Assembly (NCBI GenBank): GCA_001898625.1
Contig: MKUP01000028.1
Location: 62,001 to 126,000, forward strand
Direction of reading: 5' to 3'
Origin: Burkholderiales bacterium 67-32
GTDB lineage: Bacteria > Pseudomonadota > Gammaproteobacteria > Burkholderiales > Burkholderiaceae_B
DNA length: 64,000 nucleotides
Shown here: piece after piece, positions 31,361 through 40,749 of the stretch
Layout of the letters: each line of letters starts with the position of its first letter
Numbering within the stretch: the first letter of the stretch is position 1
Notes under the pieces: model-generated
What the model saw: the letters and a program-made list of their open reading frames with translations, nothing else
What the model was told of the DNA's origin: nothing
Databases searched by the model: none
Program-made: the position numbers and the translations under genes

Positions 31361-32456
31361 GGTTGCCGGTCCGGGGGCAACCCCGGACTTCCTGCGGCCG
31401 TACTTGAACAGATTGGAACCCGAGGGGCTGGTGGGCCATTTCCTGGCTTGCCCGCCCCAAGGTTTTTCTGCGTGGGTGACCGCCAGCGGCGGTCCGATGT
31501 TCCGCGCCCGCTTCGATCTGCTGACCACCGCCGACGACGGCGCCAAGCGCCTGGTCCGGCGCCTGCCGGGCTTTCGCTTCTGGAAGGGCCTGCTGCAGCC
31601 GCGCACCGCGTTCGTCGGCACGACCGTCTCGGAATACGCGCTGTTGGCCACGGGCACGGATCCCGCGCGCCTGGCCGCGCAACTGAAGGCCGAGTACGGC
31701 GGCCAGCAGCCGTTCCTGATCGTCAAGGACCTGCCGCAGGATTCGCCGCTGCTGAGCGCTGAAGAAAATGACTACGCCGCCGTGCTGGCCCGGGCCTGCC
31801 AGGCCGAAGGCTTCGTGCTGGTGGAAGGCCAGGCGCTGGCCTACGTACCCATCGATTTCGCCAGCCTGGATGCCTATCTCGAACGAGTGTCCTATTCGCG
31901 GCGCAAGAACATCCGCCGCAAGCTGCGCTCGCGCGCGGGGCTGGACATCGAGCGGGTCAGGGCCGGCGATGCCCGGTTCGCGCGGCCCGAGGTGCTGCGC
32001 GAGTTCTACGCGCTGTACCGGAACGTCTACGACCAGAGCGAGATGCACTTCGACCTGCTGACCGAAGACTTCTTCCAGCGGGTCCTGCAGGATGGCGAGA
32101 GCGGCGGGATCGTCTTCGTGTACCGCCGCGAAGGCCGGATGATCGGCTACAACATCTGCTTCGAGTGCGACGGCAACCTGGTCGACAAGTACATCGGGTT
32201 CCAGTATCCCGACGCGCGCGACAACAACCTGTATTTCGTCAGCTGGATGGTCAACCTCGAATATGCGCTGGAGCGCGGCTTGCGCCACTACATCGCTGGC
32301 TGGACCGATCCCGAGGTGAAGTCCTACCTGGGGGCGTCGTTCACGTTCACCCGGCACGCGGTCTACATCCGCAATCCCTTGCTGCGGGCCGTGCTCAAGC
32401 GCTTCGCGGGGCGCTTCGAGGGCGACCGCACGTGGAGCGAGGGCGAGAAGCCATGA
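31341..32456 (+). CDS. GNAT/FemAB-like acyltransferase-fold protein
   Basis: This 371-residue protein starts at a GTG inside the aminotransferase gene (20-base overlap). The C-terminal 200 residues resemble peptide-ligating or acyl-transferring GNAT proteins: SRRKNIRRKLRSRAG, then REFYALYRNVYDQSEMHFDLLTEDFF, IVFVYRREGRMIGYNICFEC, and YFVSWMVNLEYALERGLRHYIAGWTDPEVKSYLGA. The N-terminal part is unassigned. By analogy it could acylate or aminoacylate an amino group. Its place between the aminotransferase and arginase-like genes suggests it works on the same small molecule or on the cyanophycin-like polymer. Confidence 0.65.
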   Translation: MQRTAVEVAGPGATPDFLRPYLNRLEPEGLVGHFLACPPQGFSAWVTASGGPMFRARFDLLTTADDGAKRLVRRLPGFRFWKGLLQPRTAFVGTTVSEYALLATGTDPARLAAQLKAEYGGQQPFLIVKDLPQDSPLLSAEENDYAAVLARACQAEGFVLVEGQALAYVPIDFASLDAYLERVSYSRRKNIRRKLRSRAGLDIERVRAGDARFARPEVLREFYALYRNVYDQSEMHFDLLTEDFFQRVLQDGESGGIVFVYRREGRMIGYNICFECDGNLVDKYIGFQYPDARDNNLYFVSWMVNLEYALERGLRHYIAGWTDPEVKSYLGASFTFTRHAVYIRNPLLRAVLKRFAGRFEGDRTWSEGEKP

Positions 32457-33328
32457 GTGCCGCTCCGCTCGTGCTCGACTTCGACGATGCCTGCGGCGAG
32501 GTGGAGGGCGCCACGGTGCTGCCGCTGCAGTCCTGGCAGGAGTCCGTGCGCTTCGGCTGCTCGCTGGCCACGTTCCGCGCGCTGCGGCGCGAGCTGGATG
32601 GAACCATGCCGGCACACCATGGCACGGTGCTGATGGGCAGCGGGGATTTCCACCACCTGAGCTGGCCCCTGATCGAGCGCATGCGCGCGCGCGGGCCGTT
32701 TCGCGTGGTGGTGTTCGACAATCATCCGGACAACATGCGCTATCTGTTCGGCATCCACTGCGGGTCGTGGGTGCGCAAGGTGGCCGCGTTGCCCTTCGTG
32801 TCGCACGTCCATGTGATCGGGATCACCTCGGGCGACGTGGGCTGGTCGCACAGCTGGGAAAACTATCTGCGCCCGCTGGCGGGCGGCAAGCTCAGCTATT
32901 GGTGCATGAACGTGGATGCCGGCTGGGCGCGGCTGCTGGGCCTGGGCGGCGCGGTGCGCAGCTTCGACGGCCCGGAGGCGCTCATGGAGGCGGTGCTGCC
33001 CGTGCTGGCGGCCTCGTCCGAGCCCACCTACGTTTCGATCGACAAGGATGTGTTCCATCCCGAGGTGGCCCGCACCAACTGGGACCAGGGCATCCTGCGC
33101 GAGGAGCACGTGGCCCGGGCGCTCGGGGCGCTGTCGGGCCGCGTGATCGGCAGCGACATCACGGGGGAGGTCTCGCTGTACGAGTACCGCGCCTGGTGGA
33201 AGCGGTGGCTGAGCGCCGCCGACGGCCAGGAGGCGCCTTCGGCGGAACTCCTGGCCCGCTGGCAGGCCCAGCAGCATGCGCTCAATGCGCGATTGATTGC
33301 CCGGCTGGCTGCCGCATCGCCGCACTGA
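32453..33328 (+). CDS. Arginase/agmatinase-superfamily protein
   Basis: This 291-residue protein overlaps the previous stop (ATGA). The metal ligands of the arginase fold appear conserved although the motifs are unusual: GSGDFHHLSW in place of GGDHS, VVFDNHPDNM for DAHxD, and VSIDKDVFHPE for SxDxDxxDP. Residues that recognise the guanidino substrate in true arginase are not obvious, so the reaction could be hydrolysis of arginine, agmatine or another guanidino or amide compound. Its 3' end overlaps that of the convergent cyanophycin synthetase gene by 47 bases. Confidence 0.7.
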   Translation: MSAAPLVLDFDDACGEVEGATVLPLQSWQESVRFGCSLATFRALRRELDGTMPAHHGTVLMGSGDFHHLSWPLIERMRARGPFRVVVFDNHPDNMRYLFGIHCGSWVRKVAALPFVSHVHVIGITSGDVGWSHSWENYLRPLAGGKLSYWCMNVDAGWARLLGLGGAVRSFDGPEALMEAVLPVLAASSEPTYVSIDKDVFHPEVARTNWDQGILREEHVARALGALSGRVIGSDITGEVSLYEYRAWWKRWLSAADGQEAPSAELLARWQAQQHALNARLIARLAAASPH

Positions 33329-35903
33329 TCGCGCAATCGGCGGCGATGCGCTGCTCGATGTGGGCCAGCGCTTCCTCCACCTGATCCACCAGGATCAGGC
33401 ACAGGTCGCCCGCCCCGAGTTCATCCATGGCCGTGTCGATGGCCAGGAACTCGCCCCGGATCTCCCGCACGTCCTGCGCACGGGTCGCGCCCGCCAGTCC
33501 CTGGCGTAGCAGCGCGAGCACCTCGCCGTCCTCGCGGCCGCGCTGGCATTGGTCTTCGTACAGCACGACCTGGTCGAAGGCGGTGCCCAGGATCTCGGTT
33601 TGGCGGCAGATATCCACGTCGCGGCGGTCGCCCGCCCCGCTGATGACCACCGAACGCCGCTTGGCGGGCATGCGCTCGATCGCGCGCACCAGCGCCTGGA
33701 TGGCGTCGGGGTTGTGGCCGTAGTCGGCGAAGATCGTGGCGCCGCGGAATTCGAAGCGGTTGAAGCGGCCGGGCGCGGTCTGGGCGTCGTTCACGAAGCT
33801 GGCCAGGCCGCGGCGGATGACTTGCCAGTCCAGCCCCAGGGCCCAGGCGGCGGCGATGGCCGCCATCGCGTTCTCGACCTGGAAGTCGATCGCGCCGTCG
33901 TAGGTCAGGGGAATGTCGGCCAGCGCGATGCGCTGTTCCTCGGCGCCGCGTGCCGCGACGATGGCCTGGCCGTCGCGGTAGACCACGCGCTGGTTTTTGG
34001 CGCGCTGGGTGGTGATCAGCGTGTGCTGGCGGTCGTTCGAGAAGAAGATTACCGAGCCGGGGCAGCTGTCGGCCATGTTGGCGACGTTGGGGTCGGTAGC
34101 GTTGAGCACGGCGGTGCCGGTGGGCGCCACGTTCTCGACGATCACCCGCTTGACCACCGCGAGATCCTCGACCGTGCTGATGAAGTTCAGGCCCAGGTGG
34201 TCGCCCATGCCGATGTTGGTCACCACGGCCACGTCGCAGCGGTCGAAGCCCAGGCCCTCGCGCAGGATGCCGCCGCGCGCCGTCTCGAACACGGCCGCGT
34301 CGACGTCGGGGTGCAGCAGCACGTTGCGCGCGCTGCGCGGTCCGCTGCAGTCGCCCACGTCGATGCGCTGCTGGCCGATGTAGACGCCGTCGGAATTGGT
34401 CATGCCGACCAGGTGCCCGTTGACGCCCTGCAGGTGGGCGATCAGGCGCACGGTCGTGGTCTTGCCGTTGGTGCCGGCCACCGCGACCACGGGGATGCGG
34501 CCGTCGTCCTCGGGCGCGAACATGTCGGCGATGACGGCTTCGCCCACGGCGCGCGGCTTGCCGTACGACGGCGCGAGGTGCATGCGCAGGCCCGGCGCGG
34601 CGTTGACTTCGACGATGGCGCCGCCCTGGCTTTCCAGCGGCTTGATGACGGTGCCGGCCACGATGTCCACGCCGCAGATGTCCAGGCCCACCGTGCGCGC
34701 CGCCGCGATGGCATGGGCGGCGAATTCGGGATGGACTTCGTCGGTGACGTCGGTGGCGGTGCCGCCGGTGCTCAGGTTGGCGTTGTTGCGCAGGATGACC
34801 AGGGCGCCCTTGGGGGGGATGGAATCCGGGGTGTAGCCCGTCTTGGCCAGGGTCGCGATGGCGATGTCGTCCAGGCGGATCTTGGTCAGGCTGGTGGCGT
34901 GGCCCTCGCCGCGGCGGGGATCCTTGTTCACTTCTTCCACCAGTTCGCGGATGGTGTGCACGGCGTCGCCGAACACCTGCGGCGGATCGCGCCGCGAGGC
35001 CGCGACCAGGGTGTTGCCGACCACCAGCAGGCGGAAGTCGTGGCCGGGGATGTAGCGTTCGACCAGAACGGCCGATCCGTATTTCTCGGCCACGGCATAG
35101 GCCGCCAGGATCTGCTCGTGCGTCGAGATGTTGACCGCGACGCCCTTGCCCTGGTTGCCGTCGCGCGGCTTGACCACCACGGGCGCGCCGATTTCCTGCG
35201 CCGCCGCCCAGGCGTCCTCGGCGTCCTCGACCGGACGGCCCTCGGGAACCGGGACGCCGGCGGCATGCAGCAGGGTCTTGGTCAGTTCCTTGTCCTGGGC
35301 GATGGCTTCGGCGATGGCGCTGCTGCGGTCCATCTCGGCCGCCTGGATGCGTCGCTGTTTCTTGCCCCAGCCGAACTGGATCAGGCTGCCCTGCGTCAGG
35401 CGGCGGTACGGGATGCCGCGCTGGACCCCCGCCTGCACGATGGAGCCGGTGCTGGGGCCGATGCGGACGTCCTCGTCCAGGTCGCGCAGTTGCGCCAGCG
35501 CGGCATCGAGGTCGAAGGGCGTGTCATGCTCGGCGGCCTGGCACAGTTCGAGCGCGAACTTCAGGGCCAGCCTGCCGACGTCTTCCTCGGTGTATTCGAC
35601 CACGACCTGATAGATGCCGGCCTCCAGCGTGGGGACGGTGCGCACGAAGGTGACCGGGCAGCCGGCCTGCGATTGCAGCCCCAGCGTGGCCAGCCCGAGC
35701 GCGCGGGCCATGGAGACGGAACGCTCCTGGCCCGCCGGCTGCAACAGGCCGATGGCGGGAAAGCGGGCGCGCAGGCGCGCCTCGAAGCCGGGGATGCCGG
35801 CGATGGCGCGCTCGGCGTCGGTGCACGAGACGATCGTCTCGAGCGCGGTGCGTCGGCTCCACAGATTGGGGCCGCGCAGCGCACGGATACGTGAGACTTC
35901 CAT
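33282..35903 (-). CDS. cphA: Cyanophycin synthetase (CphA1-type)
   Basis: This 873-residue enzyme starts at ATG 35903 (AGGAA upstream). The order of domains is that of CphA: an N-terminal region opening MEVSRIRALRGPNLWSRR, an ATP-grasp domain (KELTKTLLHAAGVPVPEG, VVVKPRDGNQGKGV, DICGVDIVAG, VEVNAAPGLRMH) and a Mur-ligase-like domain with an intact P-loop GTNGKTTT at residues 477-484 and VFETARGGILREGLG. It adds Asp and Arg alternately to make the storage polymer multi-L-arginyl-poly-L-aspartate. Length equals that of characterised CphA1. It lies 28 bases after a truncated second CphA gene, in the tandem arrangement known from Cupriavidus. Confidence 0.92.
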   Translation of the reverse strand: MEVSRIRALRGPNLWSRRTALETIVSCTDAERAIAGIPGFEARLRARFPAIGLLQPAGQERSVSMARALGLATLGLQSQAGCPVTFVRTVPTLEAGIYQVVVEYTEEDVGRLALKFALELCQAAEHDTPFDLDAALAQLRDLDEDVRIGPSTGSIVQAGVQRGIPYRRLTQGSLIQFGWGKKQRRIQAAEMDRSSAIAEAIAQDKELTKTLLHAAGVPVPEGRPVEDAEDAWAAAQEIGAPVVVKPRDGNQGKGVAVNISTHEQILAAYAVAEKYGSAVLVERYIPGHDFRLLVVGNTLVAASRRDPPQVFGDAVHTIRELVEEVNKDPRRGEGHATSLTKIRLDDIAIATLAKTGYTPDSIPPKGALVILRNNANLSTGGTATDVTDEVHPEFAAHAIAAARTVGLDICGVDIVAGTVIKPLESQGGAIVEVNAAPGLRMHLAPSYGKPRAVGEAVIADMFAPEDDGRIPVVAVAGTNGKTTTVRLIAHLQGVNGHLVGMTNSDGVYIGQQRIDVGDCSGPRSARNVLLHPDVDAAVFETARGGILREGLGFDRCDVAVVTNIGMGDHLGLNFISTVEDLAVVKRVIVENVAPTGTAVLNATDPNVANMADSCPGSVIFFSNDRQHTLITTQRAKNQRVVYRDGQAIVAARGAEEQRIALADIPLTYDGAIDFQVENAMAAIAAAWALGLDWQVIRRGLASFVNDAQTAPGRFNRFEFRGATIFADYGHNPDAIQALVRAIERMPAKRRSVVISGAGDRRDVDICRQTEILGTAFDQVVLYEDQCQRGREDGEVLALLRQGLAGATRAQDVREIRGEFLAIDTAMDELGAGDLCLILVDQVEEALAHIEQRIAADCAISAAMRQPAGQSIAH

Positions 35904-35931
35904 GATGTTTTCCTGTGCGTTTCCCAGGCTT

Positions 35932-38103
35932 TCAGGCCGTGGCGGCCGCGGGGGCCGGCATGCCGTAGGTTTCGATCCCGGCGCGGATGCAATCCTGCGG
36001 CAGGTCCAGCGCCCAGCCCGCGGCCACGGCGGCCAGGACGCTTTCGATCGGCAGGCCCGGCTGTCCGGCCAGGCAGGGCACGGAGGCGAGGGGAGCCAAG
36101 AGGGTTTCGTTCGCGCCATGGGCGAGCACGACGGCATCGCCGCGCACGAAGACCGCGCGCTTGCCGGCGGCCAGGTGTTCGGCGATGCGGGGCAGCTTGC
36201 CGTCGCGCGCGAAGAACATCACGTCGCCGTCGCACAGGCGGGCCATGTCGGCGACCAGTTCGTCGGCGGCATGGAGCACGGCGCAGCCGCCGGGCAGCAC
36301 GACGTCGACCTGGGTGCGCAGCACGTTGAAGATCTGCTGCGGTTCGACGATGGACAGGTCGGGGTGGGTCTGCGCAGGATCGAGGTTGGTGACGACGCCG
36401 ACCTGGCAGCGGTCGTAGGCCAGGCCTTGGGTCAGGATGGCGCGGGCGCCGTTCTCGATCGCGGCCGCTTCCATCATGGGATTCATCAGCGCGCGCTGAA
36501 CGGCGTTCCAGCCGGCGGGGGCGCGGTCGACCTGCCGGTGGTCGAAGTACAGGCCCTGGCTGGACGCCGTGGCCACGCGGCGGCCCGACAGCCGCAGGAA
36601 TTGGCCGACCAGGTGGACCACGCCGGCCATGCCGTGGCTGCCGGACACGCCCACCAGCGGGATGCGGCCTTCGCCGCCGTTGGGGAACAGGTGATCGACG
36701 ATGGCGCGGCCCACGGGGCGGGGCTTGCCGTCGGCGGGTTTCAGGTGCATCAGCAGGCCGGGGCCGGCATTGACCTCGACGATGGCGCCGCCCTGTTCCT
36801 CGAGCGGTCGAGAGATGTCCTCGACCACCAGGTCCACGCCGGCGATGTCCAGGCCGACGATGCGCGCCGCGAGCCGCACGTGCGCCGCGACCGAGGGATG
36901 GACCTCGTCGGTCACGTCGAAGGCGACGTTGCCGTTGCGCTGGATCAGGACTTCCTCGCCGGCGGGCGGGATGGAGTCGCCGTCATAGCCCTGGCGTTTG
37001 AGTTCGATGCGGGCGGCGGAGTCCAGCGCGACCAGGTTCAGCGGATGCTCCTCGGTGTTGCCGCGGCGTGGATCCGAGTTGAGCTGGCTGCCGATCAGTT
37101 GCTGGATCGTGGAGCGGCCGTCGCCGACGACCGAGGCGGTCTTGCCGCGCGCCGCGGCCACCATCCGGTCGCCCACCACCAGCAGGCGGTGTTCGTTGCC
37201 GGGCACGCAGCGCTCGACGATCACGCCGCTGCCTTCGCCGCTGGCCACGCCGAACGCGGTCTCGATGGCCTCGCGCGTGCGCAGGTCCAGGAACACGCCG
37301 CGGCCGTGGTTGCCGTCGCTGGGCTTGACCACCACCGGCAGGCCGATCTCCTGGGCGGCTTCCCACGCATCGTCCTTGCTCTCCACCGCGCGGCCCTGGG
37401 GCACGGGCACGCCGCAGGCCTGCAGCAGGCTCTTGGTCAGGTCCTTGTCGCAGGCGATGCCTTCGGCCACGGCGCTGGTGCGGTCGGTCTCGGCGGTCCA
37501 GATGCGGTGCTGCGCGGCGCCGTAGCCGAACTGCACCAGGTTGCCCTGGTTGAGGCGGATATAGGGAATGCGGCGGTCCTCGGCGGCCTGCACGATGCTG
37601 GCGGTGCTGGGGCCCAGCCAGTGTTCGTTGACGAGGTCGCGCAGGGCCTCGATGGCCGCGGGCACGTCGTAGGGGCGGTCTTCGATGGCGGCCATGACGA
37701 GGTCGCGCGCGGTATGGAGCGCGGCGCGCGTGACCTCTTCCTGGTAGGCGCTGACGATCACGCGGTAGACGCCGCGCGTGGACGTCTCGCGCGCCTTGCC
37801 GAAGCCGCCGGGCAGCCCGGCCAGGTTCTGCAGTTCCAGCGTGACGTGTTCCAGGATGTGGCCCGGCCACGTGCCCTCGCGCACGCGGCGCAGGAAACCG
37901 CCGCGTTCGTCGTAGCTGCACCGGTGCTCGATCAGCGTCGGCAGCCAGGCCTCCAGCCGTTCGTAGAAGCCCGGAATCAGGTTGGACGGGAAGTCCTCGA
38001 GTTCCCCGATGTCCACCCAGGCCTCGAGGACGGGCGGATAAGTCCACATGCTGGGTCCGCGCAGGGACAGCACATCGAGGAATTCAATGTGTTTGCGTTT
38101 CAT
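35932..38103 (-). CDS. Truncated CphA-like protein with degenerate second ATP site
   Basis: This 723-residue protein starts at ATG 38103. It shares the CphA layout: opening IEFLDVLSLRGPSMWTYP, ATP-grasp domain with DKDLTKSLLQACGVPVPQG, VVVKPSDGNHGRGV and VEVNAGPGLLMHL. The Mur-ligase-like part is ruined at its P-loop, GSHGMAG at residues 488-494 where CphA1 has GTNGKTT, so the ATP-binding Lys is missing, and the C-terminal lobe is about 150 residues shorter. It probably keeps only the ATP-grasp activity. Cyanobacterial CphA2 has a similar loss and polymerises beta-Asp-Arg dipeptides, so this may be a functional counterpart. No clear ribosome site is seen. Confidence 0.85.
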   Translation of the reverse strand: MKRKHIEFLDVLSLRGPSMWTYPPVLEAWVDIGELEDFPSNLIPGFYERLEAWLPTLIEHRCSYDERGGFLRRVREGTWPGHILEHVTLELQNLAGLPGGFGKARETSTRGVYRVIVSAYQEEVTRAALHTARDLVMAAIEDRPYDVPAAIEALRDLVNEHWLGPSTASIVQAAEDRRIPYIRLNQGNLVQFGYGAAQHRIWTAETDRTSAVAEGIACDKDLTKSLLQACGVPVPQGRAVESKDDAWEAAQEIGLPVVVKPSDGNHGRGVFLDLRTREAIETAFGVASGEGSGVIVERCVPGNEHRLLVVGDRMVAAARGKTASVVGDGRSTIQQLIGSQLNSDPRRGNTEEHPLNLVALDSAARIELKRQGYDGDSIPPAGEEVLIQRNGNVAFDVTDEVHPSVAAHVRLAARIVGLDIAGVDLVVEDISRPLEEQGGAIVEVNAGPGLLMHLKPADGKPRPVGRAIVDHLFPNGGEGRIPLVGVSGSHGMAGVVHLVGQFLRLSGRRVATASSQGLYFDHRQVDRAPAGWNAVQRALMNPMMEAAAIENGARAILTQGLAYDRCQVGVVTNLDPAQTHPDLSIVEPQQIFNVLRTQVDVVLPGGCAVLHAADELVADMARLCDGDVMFFARDGKLPRIAEHLAAGKRAVFVRGDAVVLAHGANETLLAPLASVPCLAGQPGLPIESVLAAVAAGWALDLPQDCIRAGIETYGMPAPAAATA

Positions 38104-38472
38104 GACGAAAATGGGTCTGGGGCGGGGCGCACGGCGCGGGACGGAAAACCGGGGCGTGCAGGCGGCGCGGACAGGCTGAGAAGTTGGGACGAGGGTCCGG
38201 GTGGAACGATGCGAGCTGGGTGTACGCTCTCGGGGCGTACTCGAGTCAATCCGATGACAATCGTAGATGAGCGGAAATGTATTGCCCCCTTGCCTGACAG
38301 GCAAGATGGAATACACGGTTTAGGGAATCCCCTAGATGCGACGCTACAACGCATCGGTTTCTCGAACAACGGAAGTTGGTGGGAACTATAATACTTACGT
38401 GAGGCTGACATATTTCCATGAATTAGAAATAGTTACAAATACTATGTTGCTTATTTGGGGCACCGCCCGCCG
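38104..38472. promoter_or_regulatory. Divergent control region between cyanophycin synthetase and ABC exporter operons
   Basis: This 369-base stretch has no gene. It holds two palindromes, CTTGCCTG-A-CAGGCAAG (38289-38305) and TAGGG-AATC-CCCTA (38321-38334), a TATAAT at 38387-38392 pointing right, and an AT-rich segment to 38456. It presumably carries both divergent promoters and shared operators. Confidence 0.5.
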
Positions 38473-40749
38473 ATGACTGCCGCGTCTCATCCGTTGTCTT
38501 CCTTGCCCGATGCCTGGCGTGGCCAGGCCGCTCCACCGCTGGCCGAGGGCGAAACCGTCTGCGCCTGGCTGGAACTGGATCTGGATACAGAATTGCGCTA
38601 TGCCCGGGGCGCGCTGGTGCTGACCGAGACCCGGCTGCTGGCGGCCTCGGCCGACGCGCCGGGATGGCGCGATTGGCCGCTGCGCGAGGGGATGCGGCTG
38701 GCGCTGTCCGACCACGCGGGCGTGGTCGCGGCCGAGTTGGTGGACGCCAGGGCGCGGCTGGCCCTGTGGCGGACGACCATGGCCCACCATGCCGGCGCGG
38801 TCCGGCTGGCCGACCAGTTCGAGCGCCAGTTGGCGGCGTTGACGCAGGGCGGCGTGGCGGCCCGCCTGGCGCCTGCCTGCCCCCGTTGCCATGCGCCGCT
38901 GCCGGAAGGCGAGCAGGATTGCCCGGCCTGCGAGGCCGAGGCGCCGGTCGAGAACCGCGGCTGGGCCTTGTTGCGGCTGCGCCGGTTCGCCCGTCCCTAT
39001 CGCGGTAAGCTGCTGCTCGGCTTCATCCTGACGGTCCTGTCCACCGCCGCGACGCTGGTGCCGCCTTACCTGACCATGCCGCTGATGGACGATGTGCTGA
39101 TCCCGTTCCAGAACGGCAAGCCCATCGACTACGACCTGGCCGCGCTCTACCTGTCCGGGCTACTGGGCGCGGCGCTGGTGGCCTGGGTGCTGGGCTGGTC
39201 GCGGACCTATATCCTCGCCTGGGTCAGCGAACGCATCGGCGCCGACCTGCGCACCAGCGCCTATGAACACCTGCAGCAGCTTTCCCTGGAGTACTTCGGC
39301 GGCAAGCGCACGGGCGACCTCATGGCGCGCATCGGCAACGAGACCGACCGCATCTGCGTCTTCCTGTCGCTGCACCTGCTGGACTTCGCCACCGACGTCC
39401 TGATGATCCTGATGACGGCCGGCATCCTGGTCTCCATCGATCCCTGGCTGGCGCTGGCCACGCTGCTGCCGCTGCCCTTCATCGCCTGGCTCATCCACCT
39501 GGTGCGCGACAAGCTGCGCCACGGGTTCGAGAAGGTGGACCGCAACTGGGCCGAGATCACCAACGTGCTGGCCGACACCATCCCGGGCATCCGCGTGGTC
39601 AAGGCCTTCGCCCAGGAGAAGCGCGAGGTGGCGCGCTTTCGCGAGGCCAACAACCACAACCTCGCGGTCAACGACAAGGTCAACACCACGTGGTCGATGT
39701 TCTCGCCCACGGTCATCCTGCTGACCGAGGTCGGCCTGCTGGTGGTCTGGATATTCGGCATCTGGCAGATCGCCAACCACCATATCTCGGTGGGTGTGCT
39801 GGCCGCCTTCCTGGCCTACATCAGCCGCTTCTACCTGCGGCTCGATTCCATGAGCCGCATCGTCTCGGTCACGCAGAAGGCGGCGGCGGGCGCCAAGCGC
39901 ATCTTCGACATCCTGGACCGCGTCTCCAGCGTGCCCGAACCGGCCCATCCGGTTCCCATCGGCCGGCTGGAGGGCCGCATCCAGATCCGCGAGGCCACCT
40001 TCCGCTACGGCACGCGTGCCGTGCTGCGCGGCATAGACCTCGACATCCAGCCGGGCGAGATGATCGGCCTGGTGGGGCACAGCGGCTCGGGCAAGAGCAC
40101 GCTGGTCAACCTGATCTGCCGCTTCTACGACGTCGCGCAGGGCTCGATCAAGGTGGACGGCGTCGACATCCGCGCACTGTCCATTCCCGGGTACCGGCGC
40201 AACATCGGCGTGGTGCTGCAGGAGCCGTTCCTGTTCTTCGGGACGGTGGCCGAGAACATCGCCTACGGCAAGCCCGAGGCCACGCGCGAGGAGATCGTGG
40301 CCGCCGCGCGCGCGGCCCACGCGCACGAGTTCATCCTGCGCCTGCCGCACGGCTACGATTCGCTGGTGGGCGAACGCGGGCAGGCGCTGTCGGGCGGCGA
40401 GCGCCAGCGCATCTCCATCGCCCGCGCGCTGCTGATCGATCCGCGCATCCTGATCCTGGACGAGGCGACTTCCTCGGTCGACACCTCGACCGAACAGGAG
40501 ATCCAGAAGGCGCTCGACAACCTGGTGCAGGGGCGCACCACCATCGCCGTGGCTCACCGGCTCAGCACCCTGCGGCGCGCCGACCGGCTGGTGGTGCTGG
40601 ATCGCGGCCGCATCGTCGAGCAGGGGCGCCACGAAGACCTGATCGCCAAGGGCGGCGCCTACTATCGCCTGCACCAGGCGCAGACCCGGCAGCTCGATCC
40701 TCCCGGCAGCGACAGCACCTGGGACGGCGACGACGAGGAGCAGGCATGA
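38473..40749 (+). CDS. ABC exporter (half-transporter) with N-terminal zinc ribbon
   Basis: This 758-residue protein fuses membrane and ATPase domains. Residues 1 to about 120 form a soluble domain, followed by a zinc ribbon with CPRC and CPAC about 14 residues apart, then six membrane helices (from about residue 180) and an ATPase domain with Walker A GHSGSGKS, signature LSGGERQRI, Walker B ILILDEATS and switch His in AVAHRLST. This is the MsbA/exporter type, likely a homodimer. The zinc-ribbon extension is unusual. ATG 38473 was chosen; a TTG 18 bases upstream is possible. It overlaps the DUF1854 gene (ATGA) and diverges from the cyanophycin synthetase genes. Confidence 0.88.
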   Translation: MTAASHPLSSLPDAWRGQAAPPLAEGETVCAWLELDLDTELRYARGALVLTETRLLAASADAPGWRDWPLREGMRLALSDHAGVVAAELVDARARLALWRTTMAHHAGAVRLADQFERQLAALTQGGVAARLAPACPRCHAPLPEGEQDCPACEAEAPVENRGWALLRLRRFARPYRGKLLLGFILTVLSTAATLVPPYLTMPLMDDVLIPFQNGKPIDYDLAALYLSGLLGAALVAWVLGWSRTYILAWVSERIGADLRTSAYEHLQQLSLEYFGGKRTGDLMARIGNETDRICVFLSLHLLDFATDVLMILMTAGILVSIDPWLALATLLPLPFIAWLIHLVRDKLRHGFEKVDRNWAEITNVLADTIPGIRVVKAFAQEKREVARFREANNHNLAVNDKVNTTWSMFSPTVILLTEVGLLVVWIFGIWQIANHHISVGVLAAFLAYISRFYLRLDSMSRIVSVTQKAAAGAKRIFDILDRVSSVPEPAHPVPIGRLEGRIQIREATFRYGTRAVLRGIDLDIQPGEMIGLVGHSGSGKSTLVNLICRFYDVAQGSIKVDGVDIRALSIPGYRRNIGVVLQEPFLFFGTVAENIAYGKPEATREEIVAAARAAHAHEFILRLPHGYDSLVGERGQALSGGERQRISIARALLIDPRILILDEATSSVDTSTEQEIQKALDNLVQGRTTIAVAHRLSTLRRADRLVVLDRGRIVEQGRHEDLIAKGGAYYRLHQAQTRQLDPPGSDSTWDGDDEEQA

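Noticed and set aside
33549..38391. Long plus-strand open frames opposite the two cyanophycin synthetases
   Set aside because: Composition is typical of antisense codon shadows and no family motifs appear; the minus-strand genes have complete domain sets.
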